A stretch of DNA of 64,000 nucleotides from Oscillospiraceae bacterium (GCA_029983685.1 JASBZA010000006.1:1-64000); one strand, 5' to 3'; counted from the stretch's first letter, positions 26,701 to 34,758 are shown. Translations and numbers: made by a program. Notes: generated by a model not told the origin, from the sequence alone.

Positions 26701-29374
26701 GAACACTTATGAGGCCGGTGCCTGGATTACTATCGAAGATAAGGCCAATCCCGACCGAACCCGCCACCAGAAAACCATCCTTTATAAAGGCGATGCCAAT
26801 TACACCTTCGCCATATCTTATACGGATAAGGCCGGTAATCCCAATGAGGGCATGACAGTTTTGGATTCAGTCCATCCTTATGACTTCGCCGTGGATAAGA
26901 ACAAACCGGCTGCTTCCTTGACGGCTGAAACAAGCGAAGGCAAGTCCATGACCTGGGACAGACTCTGGGAGACCATTCGTTTCGGCCTTTGGTCTCAAAA
27001 CAGCTTGACTATCCGGGCTACCGGTTCCGACCTGACTGTGCCCGTAAGTGCCATCTATTACTATAAGTATCCGGTTCCCCATGGTCGTGCCATGACCTAT
27101 CAGGAGCTAGAGAAGCTTACGGATAAGGACTGGACACTGTACAAGCCCTTCCAATTGACCGAAGATGAGAAGGTCAGTGTCTACATCAAGGTGGTGGACC
27201 GGGCAGGTAACTACACCTACGCCAATTCCCAGGGCCTAATCATCGACAAGACCGCACCCAAGATTGACGACTTGTCACCTAAGATTAGTTTCACCGGACT
27301 TCAAAATGGTATCTACAATACCGATGTTCCCATGGGAATCGAGGTCATCGAGCCTATGGTGAATAATTCATATTCCGGTCTGGCTCAAGTCCGTTACGCC
27401 GTCTATAGCGGTGGAAATACCGAGCCCACCCAGCAAGGTGTTTTATATAGTTTCGACAAGGCGGAGCCGTCCTGGCAAGACCTTCGTCAAAGCTGGTCCG
27501 GCAGCATTACCATCGACAGCCGTCTTAATAACAGCAATGATGTCCGTGTAGAGGTTGTGGCGGTAGACAATACTGGTAACCAAGCGTCCCGGTCCGAGAC
27601 GGTCAAGATTGATATTACCGCGCCGGTTATTACCGTGCGCTACGACAACAACCAGGTCCAAAATGGCCATTATTTCCAAAGCGCTAGGACCGCGACGGTC
27701 AGTGTCAGAGAGAGAAACTTCAACCCTGCCAAGGTCCAATTGAAGGTTACGAATTCCGACGGCCCCGTTCCCGCTTTCACGAACTGGACGTCATCGGGCA
27801 GTGGCGACAATACAGTCTGGACCTCCTATCTGAAGTACGGAGCAGAAGGTGATTATACATTTGACATAGCTTTTATGGATGAAGCCGGCAACCGTGCCGG
27901 AGAGGTCCGCTTCGCTGATGGGACCCTTTCGCCTAAGGAATTTACCATTGACCTGACCCGACCGGTTATGACCTTGACTTACGACAATAATGAGGCGGAA
28001 AACGGCAATTATTATAATAAAGCCAGGACCGCTTATATCACCATCGTCGAGCGCAATTTCAATCCCGAGAAGTATCAGCTCATAATCGAAGCCGATATGG
28101 ACGGCCAAAGTGTCGGACTTCCGACCTTATCGGGCTGGAGCACAACCGGGCAGACCCATCGGGCCGAGATTCGTTTCGAAAAAGACGCCTTCTACCGCCT
28201 GAATATGGCCTATGTCGATGAAGCGGGCAATGCTGCCGAAAACTTCAAGGCCGACAGTTTCTATATTGATAAAAAAGCGCCTATCATGAGTATATCGGGT
28301 GTAGAAGATCAGAGAGCTTATGACGGAAAGCTCGAAGCCAGAGTTTTGGTTAGTGATTGGAACTTGTTGCAAGATGGCCTAAGCATTAGCCTTAAAGGGG
28401 CCAAGCAAGGGATTTTGGAAGCTGCGGGAGACTTAGTTGTGGAAAACCAGAACGGCAGCTTTACTTTGGCCGCCATACCCGAAGAAAAAGATTTTGACGA
28501 TATCTATACCCTAACCGCCAAAGCCCGAGACAAGGCCGGCAACATGGTCGAAAGACAGGTGACCTTCTCCATTAACCGCTTCGGCTCCACTTACGAATTA
28601 AGTGAGGCGACTTTGAAGATGAACGGTGCCTACTTAACGCATCCCGAAGACGTTGTGGTACAGGAGATTAATCCCAATGCGCTAGGGAAAATTCAAGTGA
28701 CCCTCTTCAAGAACGGCCAGCCGGTCTACCTGGAAGAGGGCAAAGACTACGAATTGACTTCCGAAGGCGGTAAGGGTAAGTGGTATGTCTATACTTACCG
28801 GATTTTCAAATCCCTGTTTGAGGAGGACGGTGTGTACAGTCTGAGCTTCTACTCGGAAGACGAAGCCGGCAATATTTCGGAAAATAGCTTGGAAAGTAAG
28901 AACATCGCCATCCAGTTCGGTGTTGACCGGATCGAACCCGAGCTTAATATCCAGAATCTTCGCAGCAATCAGACCTATGCTTCGGATCTCTATCAGGTGC
29001 GCTTCAAGGCCGAAGACAATTTCATCCTTAAATCGGTGCGAGTGTACTTAGACGGCGAATCTTTCAGCAGCTGGGAAGGCGACCGTTTGGCCCAAGTCAT
29101 TGACCAAGGCGGCCTCTTCGAATTCGGCATCCCCGGAACGTCTACCAAGGCCCATGATATTCGCATTGTGGCTGTGGATGCGGCAGGTAATAGCTATGAG
29201 GAAACGCTGGATAATGTCTATGTCACCATGAGTCTTTGGATTCGTTATCTGACGAATCGACCTTTATTCTACGGCAGTATGGCAATCTTGATTCTTTTAT
29301 TAGCTTTGGTCATTTTCCTTGTCGTTAAACGGAGCCGTGAACAAGACAAATCTGAACTGTCGAAGCGTCCATAA
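20738..29374 (+). CDS. Giant Ig-like-repeat surface protein (2878 residues)
   Basis: A signal peptide (about 1-31) is followed by a Pro/Thr/Glu-rich stalk (about 35-85). Many beta-sandwich domains follow, with recurring DNAGN/DEAGN/DKAGN ends. Four units near residues 1700, 1939, 2301 and 2414 share YDNN, then an [AP]R.A-type strand and an ER turn. A C-terminal membrane helix (about 2843-2865) with a short basic tail anchors it; no LPXTG-type sortase motif is visible. The architecture fits a cell-surface adhesin or fibre. It sits 30 bp after the small membrane protein in the Tad unit, so it is probably co-expressed with the pilus. Ligand unknown. Host-like base composition argues against very recent acquisition. 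Confidence 0.85.
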   Translation: MNHKKKIWIKNITAWVLVLVFALGLLPLHLVAADPPEGENPPAASESPEADPTPEPTATPGPEADPTPEPTATPAPTPTEAPAPEVPVVTLHIYDDKGNNLDQATIRYRIFAQDTTSANSALENIGYSQKKLGRKENTFVIDLKTENLDSKYLQAPYALYWSYFIEKDKYQTQTAYHESLQGNSEKKIQMPETETVKNILRLTSDAFKRRSAKLDYTIKVQGKPVVGTTKQEETVQTKIDRSPWTNTDVLHLDKLQTIPWTQMQYYLQQPNLYDVSLAYTISIDSLDDKDENYKVYTSEESPLTPGRLTQGEQIEFKRLPMLELHLDQKGPGEIKVEQVNENGSTKARTYQDGDLIEMGRKLELTAKTGDEATIKSIKISGQDQTVDGKTIKGIDVPTDDFKAYSASYNKTFTMDSSKTLSVEMVPQYIVKVHYNENGQIEQSLEPSDPALFPESDLPGQVETTLEGRTLQDQQLTIKATPSEHYRVLEVTVDGKAEVQNGKPVGQDDASKNFYTGEKPYERILEANRNHDLSIRFAPFAYDVKAEDRPGDPVQITVGDKATKMAEVDYGEAVEIYFSIARSYDLSEISINGVPIHETEYKDAFSLSDDRREAVLSIKPVTENLTISAQTVRVQTPQRASLRVNGKPLYEDAETIDGAYYYFINPSNLNGQKSITISSTDPSIKGIVAEGYKKDSNKPISYGSQSNPILSIAEDVEIRKITFYQQRYVWFVPYLEPITVLFESDSSITISVEENAPEVSFRYLGENGSTDLYYEKDKDTYYYNQTVQVEVMVKEEAISSGLESVEYSILKDGTVLEGYQNIKVDLSAEEKYEKRFTVDIPLSYEISTQDATKIVGATDIQVEVKAEDQLGNRGTVRSSFISLSNPTSVYPEARFDLLAGSGKLQRASNGSYVTNESLNFRLIIDDKPESLRLSEDGSDSSSAGRALHVNKFNPASKQYEPVELDPDPNLKENWHEVDEDGRKVLAYDFSLKSEDGSADGLYEVNFMGYRNIYGTYIYNQSAGKASYSAGAQERFIIDTLAPTGSFVENIPTANFLEELLIRFGIIQNKPIKTEVKIAEPDSTQPTTKVAPVKAVRYYVYDVDQADAENHLKFSDLQKLADSAFVEDVPVLDKNQRAVVYAKLEDEAGNIRYIGSDGLIFDQHVGALKLVPLFEGNEHGFYNKDLKVRVEATDKIELTDETGQKTPLKANSGIRKIYWEVLENGKRAPNFGGDDGYYRLADFSANHPSKGELMESFVTTDKNHIMVYAEKHNSDDVVLRVYLEDNAGNTTHKDMNLKISAVKPEATIFYEDTIGELAQADAPYFNKRTLYLEVKDSDFTFDKDAFEESLELIATDGQGRVINVDPISMFGDWTSKKDADGNVIQQTTLTFDQDANYEIKSWKYTNLAGNTLELNDIKTRSFADHSQEAAFPRHFTVDKTQPWASLSLDQNTWSKFLETITFGLYKNTEETLLAGAGDKTSPYRIHYYVDHPTQTNQPYKGLSVEELNQLDESLFLPVLNASGEETWKGPVDTIKLLTLKEDQQSVVYLRVVDYAGNLIYINTDGFVWDQTMPEIQFEKIPAKDKPYNQDFDVKLHVAEGPAYSGLKEVEVWLYTKGKMEDPQAALTYRETLYDFTKEQGTAAVKFEDLKADFEDTVRIIAKDNDSNETYLYIRALDNAGNERLEVVPLSIDVTAPKVSLAYDNNDDHIPGAGFFQAPRKATLTVLERPANFDEAKATEGIQITAVDKNGRDVEDAYTIGQWRTVENSEDPDLSAHTIEISFAKDADYSLDFSYTDEAGNPNEPINTGDSHSPFAFNIDTVAPSLALDKDIANQDIFNRDVQVFVETHDGMNRSGINRVDYWVINNGKTTQSGSLFESKNPTLKNTEEMFEGSIRVDAQKNNGFATEVKVRVTDNAGNVTEDKLSLVIDIMPPEIEVRYDNNQSYQDDKYFNRPRKATVTIYERPDHFDADDADRGLVITAVDGAGQAVSNTYEAGAWITIEDKANPDRTRHQKTILYKGDANYTFAISYTDKAGNPNEGMTVLDSVHPYDFAVDKNKPAASLTAETSEGKSMTWDRLWETIRFGLWSQNSLTIRATGSDLTVPVSAIYYYKYPVPHGRAMTYQELEKLTDKDWTLYKPFQLTEDEKVSVYIKVVDRAGNYTYANSQGLIIDKTAPKIDDLSPKISFTGLQNGIYNTDVPMGIEVIEPMVNNSYSGLAQVRYAVYSGGNTEPTQQGVLYSFDKAEPSWQDLRQSWSGSITIDSRLNNSNDVRVEVVAVDNTGNQASRSETVKIDITAPVITVRYDNNQVQNGHYFQSARTATVSVRERNFNPAKVQLKVTNSDGPVPAFTNWTSSGSGDNTVWTSYLKYGAEGDYTFDIAFMDEAGNRAGEVRFADGTLSPKEFTIDLTRPVMTLTYDNNEAENGNYYNKARTAYITIVERNFNPEKYQLIIEADMDGQSVGLPTLSGWSTTGQTHRAEIRFEKDAFYRLNMAYVDEAGNAAENFKADSFYIDKKAPIMSISGVEDQRAYDGKLEARVLVSDWNLLQDGLSISLKGAKQGILEAAGDLVVENQNGSFTLAAIPEEKDFDDIYTLTAKARDKAGNMVERQVTFSINRFGSTYELSEATLKMNGAYLTHPEDVVVQEINPNALGKIQVTLFKNGQPVYLEEGKDYELTSEGGKGKWYVYTYRIFKSLFEEDGVYSLSFYSEDEAGNISENSLESKNIAIQFGVDRIEPELNIQNLRSNQTYASDLYQVRFKAEDNFILKSVRVYLDGESFSSWEGDRLAQVIDQGGLFEFGIPGTSTKAHDIRIVAVDAAGNSYEETLDNVYVTMSLWIRYLTNRPLFYGSMAILILLLALVIFLVVKRSREQDKSELSKRP
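20879..20962 (+). repeat. 42-bp tandem duplication in the stalk-coding region
   Basis: Two near-identical 42-bp units (20879-20920 and 20921-20962) encode the 14-residue unit PEADPTPEPTATPG followed by a near copy. The units differ at only a few bases near the end, suggesting a fairly recent slip or recombination that sets stalk length. Confidence 0.85.
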
Positions 29375-29396
29375 AAACGGAGGGAGTTTAAGAGTA

Positions 29397-29696
29397 ATGA
29401 CTTTTGGTTTTCTAGCATCCGCTTTTCCGATTGATCGAGATGTCCTGGTCCTCATCCTTGCCGGGGTGGGGGCCCTGGTGCTCATCGGCTTTATTTTCGC
29501 CTGGATGCGAGAGCGTAACCGCCTAAAAAACACGGACGACCTCGAGAGTATCGAAAGGTCCAATGCCAGATGGGGGAAGAGTATTTTAATCCTGGTTTTA
29601 TTTCTACTAGTGGCTGCGGTTCTTATATTCGGCATGGATTTCATCTCCGGCAAGTTAAGAGATGTCCAAAGGACCATCGGTAAAATGTTGGCCTAG
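29397..29696 (+). CDS. Small two-helix membrane protein at the end of the Tad unit
   Basis: A 99-residue protein with helices near residues 15-36 and 60-82 and a short charged loop (RERNRLKNTDDLES). The ATG at 29397 is chosen because GGAGGG lies 12-17 bases upstream and it starts after the stop of the giant gene. Upstream in-frame starts would overlap that gene by more than 50 bases. No family recognised. It is the last gene before a new promoter region. Confidence 0.65.
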   Translation: MTFGFLASAFPIDRDVLVLILAGVGALVLIGFIFAWMRERNRLKNTDDLESIERSNARWGKSILILVLFLLVAAVLIFGMDFISGKLRDVQRTIGKMLA

Positions 29697-29717
29697 GGTT
29701 CTAAGCGTTCATTAAAA

Positions 29718-29772
29718 TCACCTTAGATTCTAACCTCAACTTAATATAGAGCGATTTGTCCTATGCTATTAT
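29718..29772 (+). promoter_or_regulatory. Promoter region of the lipoprotein gene with weaker 11-bp repeats (site C)
   Basis: TCACCTT (29718), TCTAACC (29729) and CTTAATA (29740) are 11 bases apart and recall sites A and B, though the match is weaker. TATGCT (29762) or TATTAT (29767) could serve as -10. A new transcription unit probably starts here. Confidence 0.3.
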
Positions 29773-29795
29773 TTTTTCAACAAGGAGAAATGACT

Positions 29796-30947
29796 ATGAA
29801 AAAATTCACGAAAAAAATCAGTGCCGTTCTTTTAGCCGGTCTGCTCATAGGGTCCACAGTGGCCTGCGGTAAGAAACCTTCCGAAGAGGCAGGCAAGACT
29901 TCTGAAGCTGTCCGAGAAGTGACGAAGTCTGAGGAGGATAAGCCCCAAGATACCGAAGCACCCGAGGCCAAAGCCCCGGTCCAGGGCAATTTATCGGAAA
30001 AAGGCCAAGCCCTCCTGGATTACCTGGAGGCCTATATGGCAGGCGATGAGGAAAAAATGCTTGCCAACTTAGCACCTATCGCAGGGGAAGGTGCTCTTCC
30101 CACCAAGCACTACGAAAACGTCAAGGGTGATCCATCCGGCACAATGGGCGCTGTTTTAGATTCGATTGAAAACAAAGAAGCAAAAACGGTCATCGTTGAA
30201 GAAGACGCTGACACCTACACAATTAATCTTTACGATGCTAGTAATAAGATGGTCGAAAGCATTGCCCCCTTCGGCACGCTCTTCTCCGAATCGGGCAAGG
30301 TTTTGGTCGGTATCCCCAAGTATACCTTCTACATGCCCTACTTGACTGATATCTATTTTAACGGCAAGAAAGTAGAATTTAACACCGTTGAAGATCAGGA
30401 CCAGAAGAAGCAATACTTAGAAATTTTGAACCTCCCTCAAGGCGAGTATGAGATTACTTTCGGCGATTCCTATCTTCAGTTCGACAACATTCCCCTAGAG
30501 GTCAATATCAACAGCGACTCCGTTATGGATACCTTCGGGACCAAGGAGGGTAAAGATCTGGTTTTGAAGCCGGAAGTTCAAGATAAGGCCTTCCAAGCCG
30601 TCAACCAGGCGACCGAGGACTTGTTTAAGGACTTCAATGCGGCAGACCCGACCGGCAAGGATATTACGGTAGCGGAGATGTCCGACGAGGCTAAAGACAA
30701 GGCCGCCCAATCCTTCCTCAAGATGAACGGAATGAACCGTGGCATCATGGCAGGCGAGAGGGTCTACTATCCGGCCGAATCTTCCGAGGCCAAATCCTTC
30801 GAGGTCAAAGATAAGGACACATTCCTGATTCGTTTTGAAATTAAGTATGATGCAGGTTCTGCCAAGAATTTGGCCCATACCATAGAAGCCGAGGTGGCTT
30901 ATAAGGGTGATAATACGATTGAGATAACTTCTATTGACTTTTCGTAA
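29796..30947 (+). CDS. Lipoprotein of unknown function (TcaA-like middle region possible)
   Basis: The lipoprotein signal ends at STVAC with Cys24, then an acidic Ser/Glu linker (about 27-65). A helical region (LLDYLEAYMAGDEEKML) and beta-rich segments follow. The part near residues 175-240 (FYMPYLTDIYFNGKKVEF ... LPQGEYEITFG) resembles the small extracellular domains of TcaA-type proteins, a weak similarity. The ATG at 29796 is best placed 8 bases after AAGGAG; ATGs at 29763 and 29790 are in frame but poorly spaced. A terminator follows. It may be an accessory to the pilus locus, but has its own promoter. Confidence 0.7.
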   Translation: MKKFTKKISAVLLAGLLIGSTVACGKKPSEEAGKTSEAVREVTKSEEDKPQDTEAPEAKAPVQGNLSEKGQALLDYLEAYMAGDEEKMLANLAPIAGEGALPTKHYENVKGDPSGTMGAVLDSIENKEAKTVIVEEDADTYTINLYDASNKMVESIAPFGTLFSESGKVLVGIPKYTFYMPYLTDIYFNGKKVEFNTVEDQDQKKQYLEILNLPQGEYEITFGDSYLQFDNIPLEVNINSDSVMDTFGTKEGKDLVLKPEVQDKAFQAVNQATEDLFKDFNAADPTGKDITVAEMSDEAKDKAAQSFLKMNGMNRGIMAGERVYYPAESSEAKSFEVKDKDTFLIRFEIKYDAGSAKNLAHTIEAEVAYKGDNTIEITSIDFS

Positions 30948-30976
30948 GGAATAAGACAGTAGTACTGGAATCTAAT

Positions 30977-31020
30977 AGGGATATAGTTGTAAAACACGGC
31001 TATATCCCTGTTTCGTTTAT
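30977..31020 (+). terminator. Terminator after the lipoprotein gene
   Basis: GGGATATAG pairs with CTATATCCC around a 13-base loop, followed by TGTTTCGTTTATTTTTC. Confidence 0.75.
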
Positions 31021-31137
31021 TTTTCTTTTTATCTATTGAAGTGATGAGCGGAAAACAAAGAAATTCTCTTTACAATCGTGCGTTAATAAAATACGATTAA
31101 AGCACGAAAGATGAGAGCCAAGAGCTAGTCTGCTATT

Positions 31138-31266
31138 TTAGTAGGTCAGCTTTCCTTGATTAATTTTATAAGTATGAGTTTCCCCGCCAACTTTATTCTC
31201 ATCAATCCAAGCCATGCCTACAGGAGCGTTCATTACAAGGAATGATTCGTTAAGCTGAATCAAATG
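31138..31266 (-). pseudogene. Possible decayed C-terminal extension or small ORF behind the pRiA4b-like gene
   Basis: Directly after the TAG at 31267-31269 the same minus-strand frame stays open for 42 codons to a TAA at 31138-31140. It encodes a protein-like sequence that includes MAWIDENKVGGETHTYKIN. A Met at codon 12 has no ribosome site. It could be an extension lost by a nonsense mutation, a remnant, or chance. There is no homology evidence. Confidence 0.3.
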
Positions 31267-32889
31267 CTAAAATAACGCTTCAAGCTCTTCATCAAGCGGT
31301 TCTTCATAGCCGATATCTTGGTATAAATCACCCAAGTATTCCCAAACATAATCGTTATCGAATAGAACACTTGATATCTCTGTAAGAATTTCCGCGAACT
31401 CTTCTTGTGACCTTGCTTCAATCCAGTTTGGACCGGGGGACGACTCTTCATCTGGAGCTAATTTTGCTAAGAAAAAGTGGTTGAACAATAAAGAGTCTAA
31501 TAGAGAGTCTTTGCTTCTATTCAAATTGATTTGCGTGTACTTATAAAGAATAGGATAGTCTTCTTGTACGGAGGGTAGGATTTTTTTAGCTTTGGCATAG
31601 TCGTCTGCCAAAATGCAAACAAAAAGATACTGGAGCTTGAGGTAAGAATCGTGCATCAGGGTATCAGAGAACTTTTCTACTAATGCAAAAGCCTGCTCTA
31701 TCTGTGTCGTTTTTATATTAATGGACATCAGTACGTATCTGGCTCCGGCATCATCATTGGGATTTCCTTCTAAATAAGATTGAAAGTGTTTTTGGGCCTT
31801 ATTATATATTCTTGCATCATAATATCCCAGTGCAGTGTTAAAACGTAAGCGATGGTAGGGTCTGCTTTCTATTACGCCGGCTTCCATACGGCCATTATCT
31901 ACCCATATTTTATGTTCATGGATTAGGAGTTCTTCTAAGAGGGAGAAGACCTGACGTTTATTTGTGTTGAGGCGGATGATTTCTGATTTTATATCGGCAT
32001 CAAAAGGATAAAGGAGACCGGCTTTTCGTAAGCAATCGACCTTGTAGCCGATGGGAATTTCGTTACTCCGGGTGAGTTCATAAAAGGAATAGAATAAATC
32101 ATTATAGAGCATGCCGTCTTCAAGCGACAAATCATCTCTGCTATCGTCATCCATCAGAAGATTGGAAAGCTTAACTTCCGTGTCGTCTGTATAAAATGTC
32201 ATGTAGGCAGATGCATAATCAACAGATTCCGATAAAACATCTTTTAAATTCCGATTAAAATCATCGATATCCAAGGGGCTATCGTCATCCACAAGGAATT
32301 TATAGTTCGCCATATCTTCCGAAGGGACCCACTCCATGATCCCGAAACCTCGGCCCCGGATTAGCTCAGGATATGCCAGCGGTTTCTCTTCATCCAGAAT
32401 TTTTTCTACCTTTAGCTTGATATGCCAGAAGCTATCCTGGTCATAGAAAAAGGTCAGCTTGTCTTTCACGTCGAACTTTAGAGCCTCAAGAGCAATCATA
32501 GTATAGTTGTAGCGGGGCGTTTTTGAGGTAGCCTTCAATGCTTCTGAAGTGAATGTATTCGTAGTCCCGGGTGCCGGGTCTTCTAAATTGCGCGGGGTGA
32601 TTTTCTCAAGATAAGAGAAGTAGTCCGGATATTTTCGGACAAAAGGCATTTTTGTAGTATTTAAACTGCCCCAAAAATCATATTCCTTATACGCATTAGG
32701 AATTAGTGCGCGCTTTTTTTCATCATCTAGGGGCTGATAGGTTAAAATATTGGTAGCTGTACCGTTCATGCGGAACAAAACCATAAGTGTATCGATTAAG
32801 TCTTGAACAGTCATTTTATCGTCTATTCGAAAACGTCTCCAAATTCGAGGCTTCTCACTACGTATTTCTGCAACAAATTCAATAAGCAT
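31267..32889 (-). CDS. pRiA4b ORF-3-like domain protein with C-terminal TPR-like region
   Basis: 540 residues. The N-terminal 190 residues have the pattern of the plasmid pRiA4b ORF-3 family: KPRIWRRFRI near the start, a central FFYDQDSFWHIKLKVEKIL strand, then YPELIRGRGFG. The remaining part is helical and TPR-like (about 330-500: ARIYNKAQKHFQSYLEGNP). The family is found on plasmids and chromosomes; its biochemical role is unknown. The ATG at 32889 has AGGGGAT upstream. On the minus strand TATAAT (32924-32929) is a good -10, without a clear -35. It is the only minus-strand gene here and seems unrelated to its neighbours. Confidence 0.8.
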   Translation of the reverse strand: MLIEFVAEIRSEKPRIWRRFRIDDKMTVQDLIDTLMVLFRMNGTATNILTYQPLDDEKKRALIPNAYKEYDFWGSLNTTKMPFVRKYPDYFSYLEKITPRNLEDPAPGTTNTFTSEALKATSKTPRYNYTMIALEALKFDVKDKLTFFYDQDSFWHIKLKVEKILDEEKPLAYPELIRGRGFGIMEWVPSEDMANYKFLVDDDSPLDIDDFNRNLKDVLSESVDYASAYMTFYTDDTEVKLSNLLMDDDSRDDLSLEDGMLYNDLFYSFYELTRSNEIPIGYKVDCLRKAGLLYPFDADIKSEIIRLNTNKRQVFSLLEELLIHEHKIWVDNGRMEAGVIESRPYHRLRFNTALGYYDARIYNKAQKHFQSYLEGNPNDDAGARYVLMSINIKTTQIEQAFALVEKFSDTLMHDSYLKLQYLFVCILADDYAKAKKILPSVQEDYPILYKYTQINLNRSKDSLLDSLLFNHFFLAKLAPDEESSPGPNWIEARSQEEFAEILTEISSVLFDNDYVWEYLGDLYQDIGYEEPLDEELEALF

Positions 32890-33040
32890 ACTGTCTTATC
32901 CCCTATCTTTTTTATACTTCACTATTATATAAGATAAAACAGACAAGAATGAGGGCGTTTGGTTGTTTTTTGGCCTAGAAATATCAATAAATATCAGTAT
33001 CATAGGTTTTAAATAGGAAATAAAAAAGTGAGGCAGCCTT

Positions 33041-34591
33041 ATGGAAAAACTAATTATTCACCTGGACAAAGAGAAGACAACAATTAGCCCGGAGATTTAC
33101 GGCCAGTTTGCCGAGCATTTGGGTCATTGCATCTATGAGGGTATTTTTGTCGGAGAAGATAGTCTTATTCCTAATGTGAACGGTATGAGAAGTGATGTTG
33201 TAGACGCCTTAAAGCATATTAAAGTTCCGGTTATTCGCTGGCCGGGCGGCTGCTTTGCTGACGAGTATCATTGGAAAGACGGTATAGGACCCAAAGATCA
33301 AAGACCTCATATGGTGAATTCTAACTGGGGCGGTGTGGTCGAGGATAATAGCTTCGGTACCCACGAATTTATGGAGCTTTGTGAGCAGGTGGGAGCGGCC
33401 CCCTATATTAACGGGAACTTAGGTTCAGGCACCGTGCAGGAAATGCAAGATTGGATAGAGTATATGACCTGTGCGGATACAAAGTCGACTTTGGCCAAAT
33501 GGAGAGCCGAGAACGGCCGCGAGGAGGCTTGGTCACTGAAGTGGTTCGGTGTCGGCAACGAAAACTGGGGCTGTGGCGGTAGCATGTGCCCGCAGTATTA
33601 CGCACAGGAATACAAACGCTACAGGACCTTCCTCAGAAATTACGGCGACAACCGATTAAGTCCTATAGCATGCGGCCCAAGCGACGACGATTATAAGTGG
33701 ATGGAGACCCTGATACAGCAAGCCGGTAACAAGATGGACCACATCAGTTTGCACTACTACACCATTGAAGGTGGTAATTGGGAGCATAAAGGAAAGGCCT
33801 TGGAATTTGATCGTGACGGCTATATGGATCTTATGGATAAAGCCTGGTACATGGAAGACATCATTTGCCACCACCTATCGATTTTGGACCGCTACGATCC
33901 CGATCATCGGATCGGCCTCATTGTAGACGAGTGGGGAACCTGGCATCAGGTAGAAGAAGGTACCCATCCGGGTTTCTTGTTCCAGCAAAACACCTTACGT
34001 GATGCTTTGGTCGCATCCATGAGTCTCGATATCTTTAACCAACATGCCGACCGCATAAGCATGGCCAATATCGCCCAGATGGTCAATGTGCTTCAGTCTA
34101 TGATTTTAACCCGTGAAGACCAAATGATTCTAACACCAACTTATCATGTCTTTGACCTCTATAAGGACCATCAAGGGGCTAAATTATTAGATTCCTGGTC
34201 TACGGCATCCATGATAGAAGAGAGCATTGACGCATCCGGTGTTTCTGAGAAGAACAGTGATTCTAAGGAAGTAAGTTTCCCCTCCATTACACATACAGCA
34301 TCCAGGAAAGGTGATTTATTGAATCTGACGGTTAGTAACTTTAGCCCGGATCAGTCCCAAGACCTGACCATTGAACTCTTCGGAAACGATGGCAATAGAA
34401 GTTACGAGGTAAAGGCCTGCCAGATTCTTTATTCACCTGATGCAACTTTAAATGTTCATAACAGTTTCGATGAACCCGATGCTATTGGTATTGAATCCTG
34501 GTCTCGTTGGAAGATGGAAGATGGTGAATTGGTCGTTCAGCTGCCGGCGGCTTCTGTGGTGAAGGTGGTTTGGGAGGAGAAATCGAATTAG
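33041..34591 (+). CDS. abfA: GH51 alpha-L-arabinofuranosidase
   Basis: An intracellular retaining enzyme that removes arabinofuranosyl side groups from arabinoxylan or arabinan oligosaccharides. The GH51 pattern is clear: EIYGQFAEHLGHCIYEGIFVG at the start, IRWPGGCFADEYHW, the acid/base Glu174 in GVGNENWG and the nucleophile Glu297 in VDEWGTWH. Length (516) matches GH51 family members, including the C-terminal beta-sandwich. No signal peptide. A terminator follows, so it is probably monocistronic. It opens the arabinoxylan locus. Confidence 0.95.
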   Translation: MEKLIIHLDKEKTTISPEIYGQFAEHLGHCIYEGIFVGEDSLIPNVNGMRSDVVDALKHIKVPVIRWPGGCFADEYHWKDGIGPKDQRPHMVNSNWGGVVEDNSFGTHEFMELCEQVGAAPYINGNLGSGTVQEMQDWIEYMTCADTKSTLAKWRAENGREEAWSLKWFGVGNENWGCGGSMCPQYYAQEYKRYRTFLRNYGDNRLSPIACGPSDDDYKWMETLIQQAGNKMDHISLHYYTIEGGNWEHKGKALEFDRDGYMDLMDKAWYMEDIICHHLSILDRYDPDHRIGLIVDEWGTWHQVEEGTHPGFLFQQNTLRDALVASMSLDIFNQHADRISMANIAQMVNVLQSMILTREDQMILTPTYHVFDLYKDHQGAKLLDSWSTASMIEESIDASGVSEKNSDSKEVSFPSITHTASRKGDLLNLTVSNFSPDQSQDLTIELFGNDGNRSYEVKACQILYSPDATLNVHNSFDEPDAIGIESWSRWKMEDGELVVQLPAASVVKVVWEEKSN

Positions 34592-34710
34592 ACTAGGTGT
34601 GTTTTTAATTGCTTACAGCGTACTTTTTGTTATGAAGTGTAAAATAGAGAAAACAAAAGACGAACAAGCATAAATTTAGAGTTGATACTAAGATGTATTA
34701 ATGCAGTTTA

Positions 34711-34750
34711 AAGCGGAAGTTTGTTTCATCGCGGACTTCCGCTTTTTTAA
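34711..34750 (+). terminator. Terminator after the GH51 gene
   Basis: AAGCGGAAGT (34711-34720) pairs perfectly with ACTTCCGCTT (34735-34744), loop of 14 bases, followed by TTTTAA. Confidence 0.9.
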
Positions 34751-34758
34751 TAGCCTAT

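Larger units (their letters stand above)
30948..31266. other. Intergenic stretch between convergent genes
   Basis: 319 bases between the convergent lipoprotein and pRiA4b-like genes. It holds the terminator near 30977-31020 and, on the minus strand, an open frame that continues past the stop of the pRiA4b-like gene (31138-31266, see that entry). Between about 31020 and 31137 I see nothing recognisable. Confidence 0.6.

Noticed and set aside
25781..26767. Long minus-strand open frame (328 codons) inside the giant surface protein gene
   Set aside because: It is antisense to a clear coding region with biased codons. The translation lacks domain features and ribosome site, and repeats mirror the Ig units of the sense strand.
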